Below are positions 63,409-64,000 of a stretch of 64,000 nucleotides of DNA, piece after piece. Under the pieces are notes generated by a model. That model ran no database searches. It was not told the origin of the DNA and saw only the letters and a list, made by a program, of their open reading frames with translations. This DNA is from Curtobacterium caseinilyticum (GTDB taxonomy: Bacteria > Actinomycetota > Actinomycetes > Actinomycetales > Microbacteriaceae). The stretch covers positions 1 through 64,000 of the forward strand of contig NZ_JAUCMN010000007.1 in the NCBI RefSeq assembly GCF_030363035.1, given 5' to 3'. The number at the start of each line of letters is the position of its first letter. The first letter of the stretch is position 1. The translations under genes and the position numbers were made by a program.

Positions 63409-63426
63409 CGGATCGGCTATCGGACA
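63395..63426. repeat. Dyad repeat, copy 5
   Basis: TCCGA...TCGGA arms, with CGGCTATCGGAC (63414-63425) shared with copy 2. Its left arm overlaps the last codons of the broken small gene. Confidence 0.5.
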
Positions 63427-63530
63427 GCCTTAGTCAGACCTGAGGACCGCATTCGCTTCTCCTCGAGCGGTAGGTGGCATCCGGCACACTGGGGCCATGG
63501 CTACCGCCCCCACTTGCCCGATGTCGCGGC

Positions 63531-64000
63531 ATGACTGAATCTGACCAGTCTCACGAAAGCTGGCAACAGCGCGTGACGCGTATGGCTGAGACGACAGATC
63601 AATGGTCGATTCGGACGAACGATGCGCCTCCGATCCTGCCGGGAAGCGCGCTTGGAGGGGACGATCACCCTGGCCTGCACGTCTCCGGAATCGCTTGGTA
63701 CGCCATCGTTGTCGCAGTGGAGCATCTCGAGTTCACGTTCTCTGCGATGAGAGCGACGGGTACCTTGTACCCGACCGCGCAGATGACCGCGCTGCGGACT
63801 GCCCTACTGACAGGTTCGCAAGCCGTTTGGGTCCTAGCGCCAACGCTGCGCGCGGAGCGTCGGGCGCACGCAATGCGGCTCCAAATGCAGGACTCACGGG
63901 ATGAGCTCGCGATGGTCCGCGGACTGTCAGCACTCGACGCTACTCAAGCGGCACTTCGAGCCGAGACCGAAGCGAACCTCGAGCAGCGGCAAGTGGATCG
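63531..64000 (+). CDS. Hypothetical protein, cut off by the window end
   Basis: Open from the ATG at 63531 to the edge (at least 156 codons). A polar N-terminus, a moderately hydrophobic middle (GIAWYAIVVAVEHLEFTFSAM and LLTGSQAVWVLAP), then an Arg/Glu-rich helix that may be a coiled coil. No family recognised. Confidence 0.6.
   Translation, partial: MTESDQSHESWQQRVTRMAETTDQWSIRTNDAPPILPGSALGGDDHPGLHVSGIAWYAIVVAVEHLEFTFSAMRATGTLYPTAQMTALRTALLTGSQAVWVLAPTLRAERRAHAMRLQMQDSRDELAMVRGLSALDATQAALRAETEANLEQRQVD

Larger units (their letters stand above)
63196..63530. other. Intergenic region with broken small gene and dyad site
   Basis: About 335 bases. Holds the amber-interrupted frame at 63226-63408, dyad copy 5 and the start region of the gene at 63531. 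A 13-codon frame (63497-63538) overlaps that gene's start. Confidence 0.5.
43893..64000 (-). mobile_element. Tn7-like transposon 2 (right end not found)
   Basis: A second full set of transposition genes, diverged from element 1, with its left end abutting element 1. No inverted copy of its end repeats was seen up to the end of the window, so it is shown as running to the edge. Its true right end is unknown and the assignment of the 51-64 kb cargo is inference. Confidence 0.45.

Noticed and set aside
63395-63426. Right end of element 2
   Set aside because: CGGACAG looks like part of an inverted element 2 repeat, but the rest matches the dyad family and there is no repeat series or terminal ACA.

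Overview
The window is high-GC DNA from an actinobacterium. Gene order, GTG starts, RTRREALAAE-type cell-wall peptidases and the paired fluoride channels all suggest Microbacteriaceae, but no ribosomal gene is present to prove it. Nearly all of it looks like mobile accessory DNA: two Tn7-like transposons in tandem, both with their transposition genes on the minus strand.

Element 1 is inferred to run from about 349 to 43892. Its left end has TniA-type repeats (349-372, 420-438). Its right end (43817-43892) is nearly identical to a block at 266-341, which I read as the right end of a further element lying to the left. From the left end come an XRE/ImmA metallopeptidase with an unknown partner (521-2354), then tniQ, tniB, tniA and a TnsA-like nuclease (2689-9125) and a small helix-turn-helix gene (9280-9546) with a palindromic operator upstream. 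The cargo follows: an orphan MbcA/ParS-like protein; a TDT-family transporter with a LysR regulator and a glycosylase-like protein; a fluoride-tolerance operon (universal stress protein, phosphoglycerate mutase, two CrcB channels, pyrophosphatase, enolase; 17718-13599); an SO_0444-type permease; a large copper/thiol-redox island (19329-31552: DUF4396, DUF6153, DUF305, CopC, CopD-CtaG, CtaG, CcdA, TlpA, DsbA, LspA and three M23 peptidases); two CDF cation exporters, each with an ArsR-family regulator; an IS5-family element carrying a passenger thioredoxin-like gene; and an arsenic operon (41895-36314) with a divergent arsR.

Element 2 begins at about 43893, directly abutting element 1. It has a diverged set of the same five transposition genes (44113-50650) and the same operator placement. 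No right end was found for it, so it probably runs past the window. Its visible cargo includes two XRE-type regulators, a tightly overlapped operon of unknown function (52396-56863) built from duplicated small and large protein families, a TetR/SDR pair, an aldo/keto reductase remnant, a lipid kinase, a fatty-acid desaturase and several unknown small genes. Four 28-32 bp dyad sites lie between gene groups in 57.3-63.4 kb, and a fifth lies at 78-107.

The least explained parts are the 52.4-56.9 kb operon, the dyad sites, and the layout of the transposons: outward-reading transposition operons, each with its own operator and helix-turn-helix gene.
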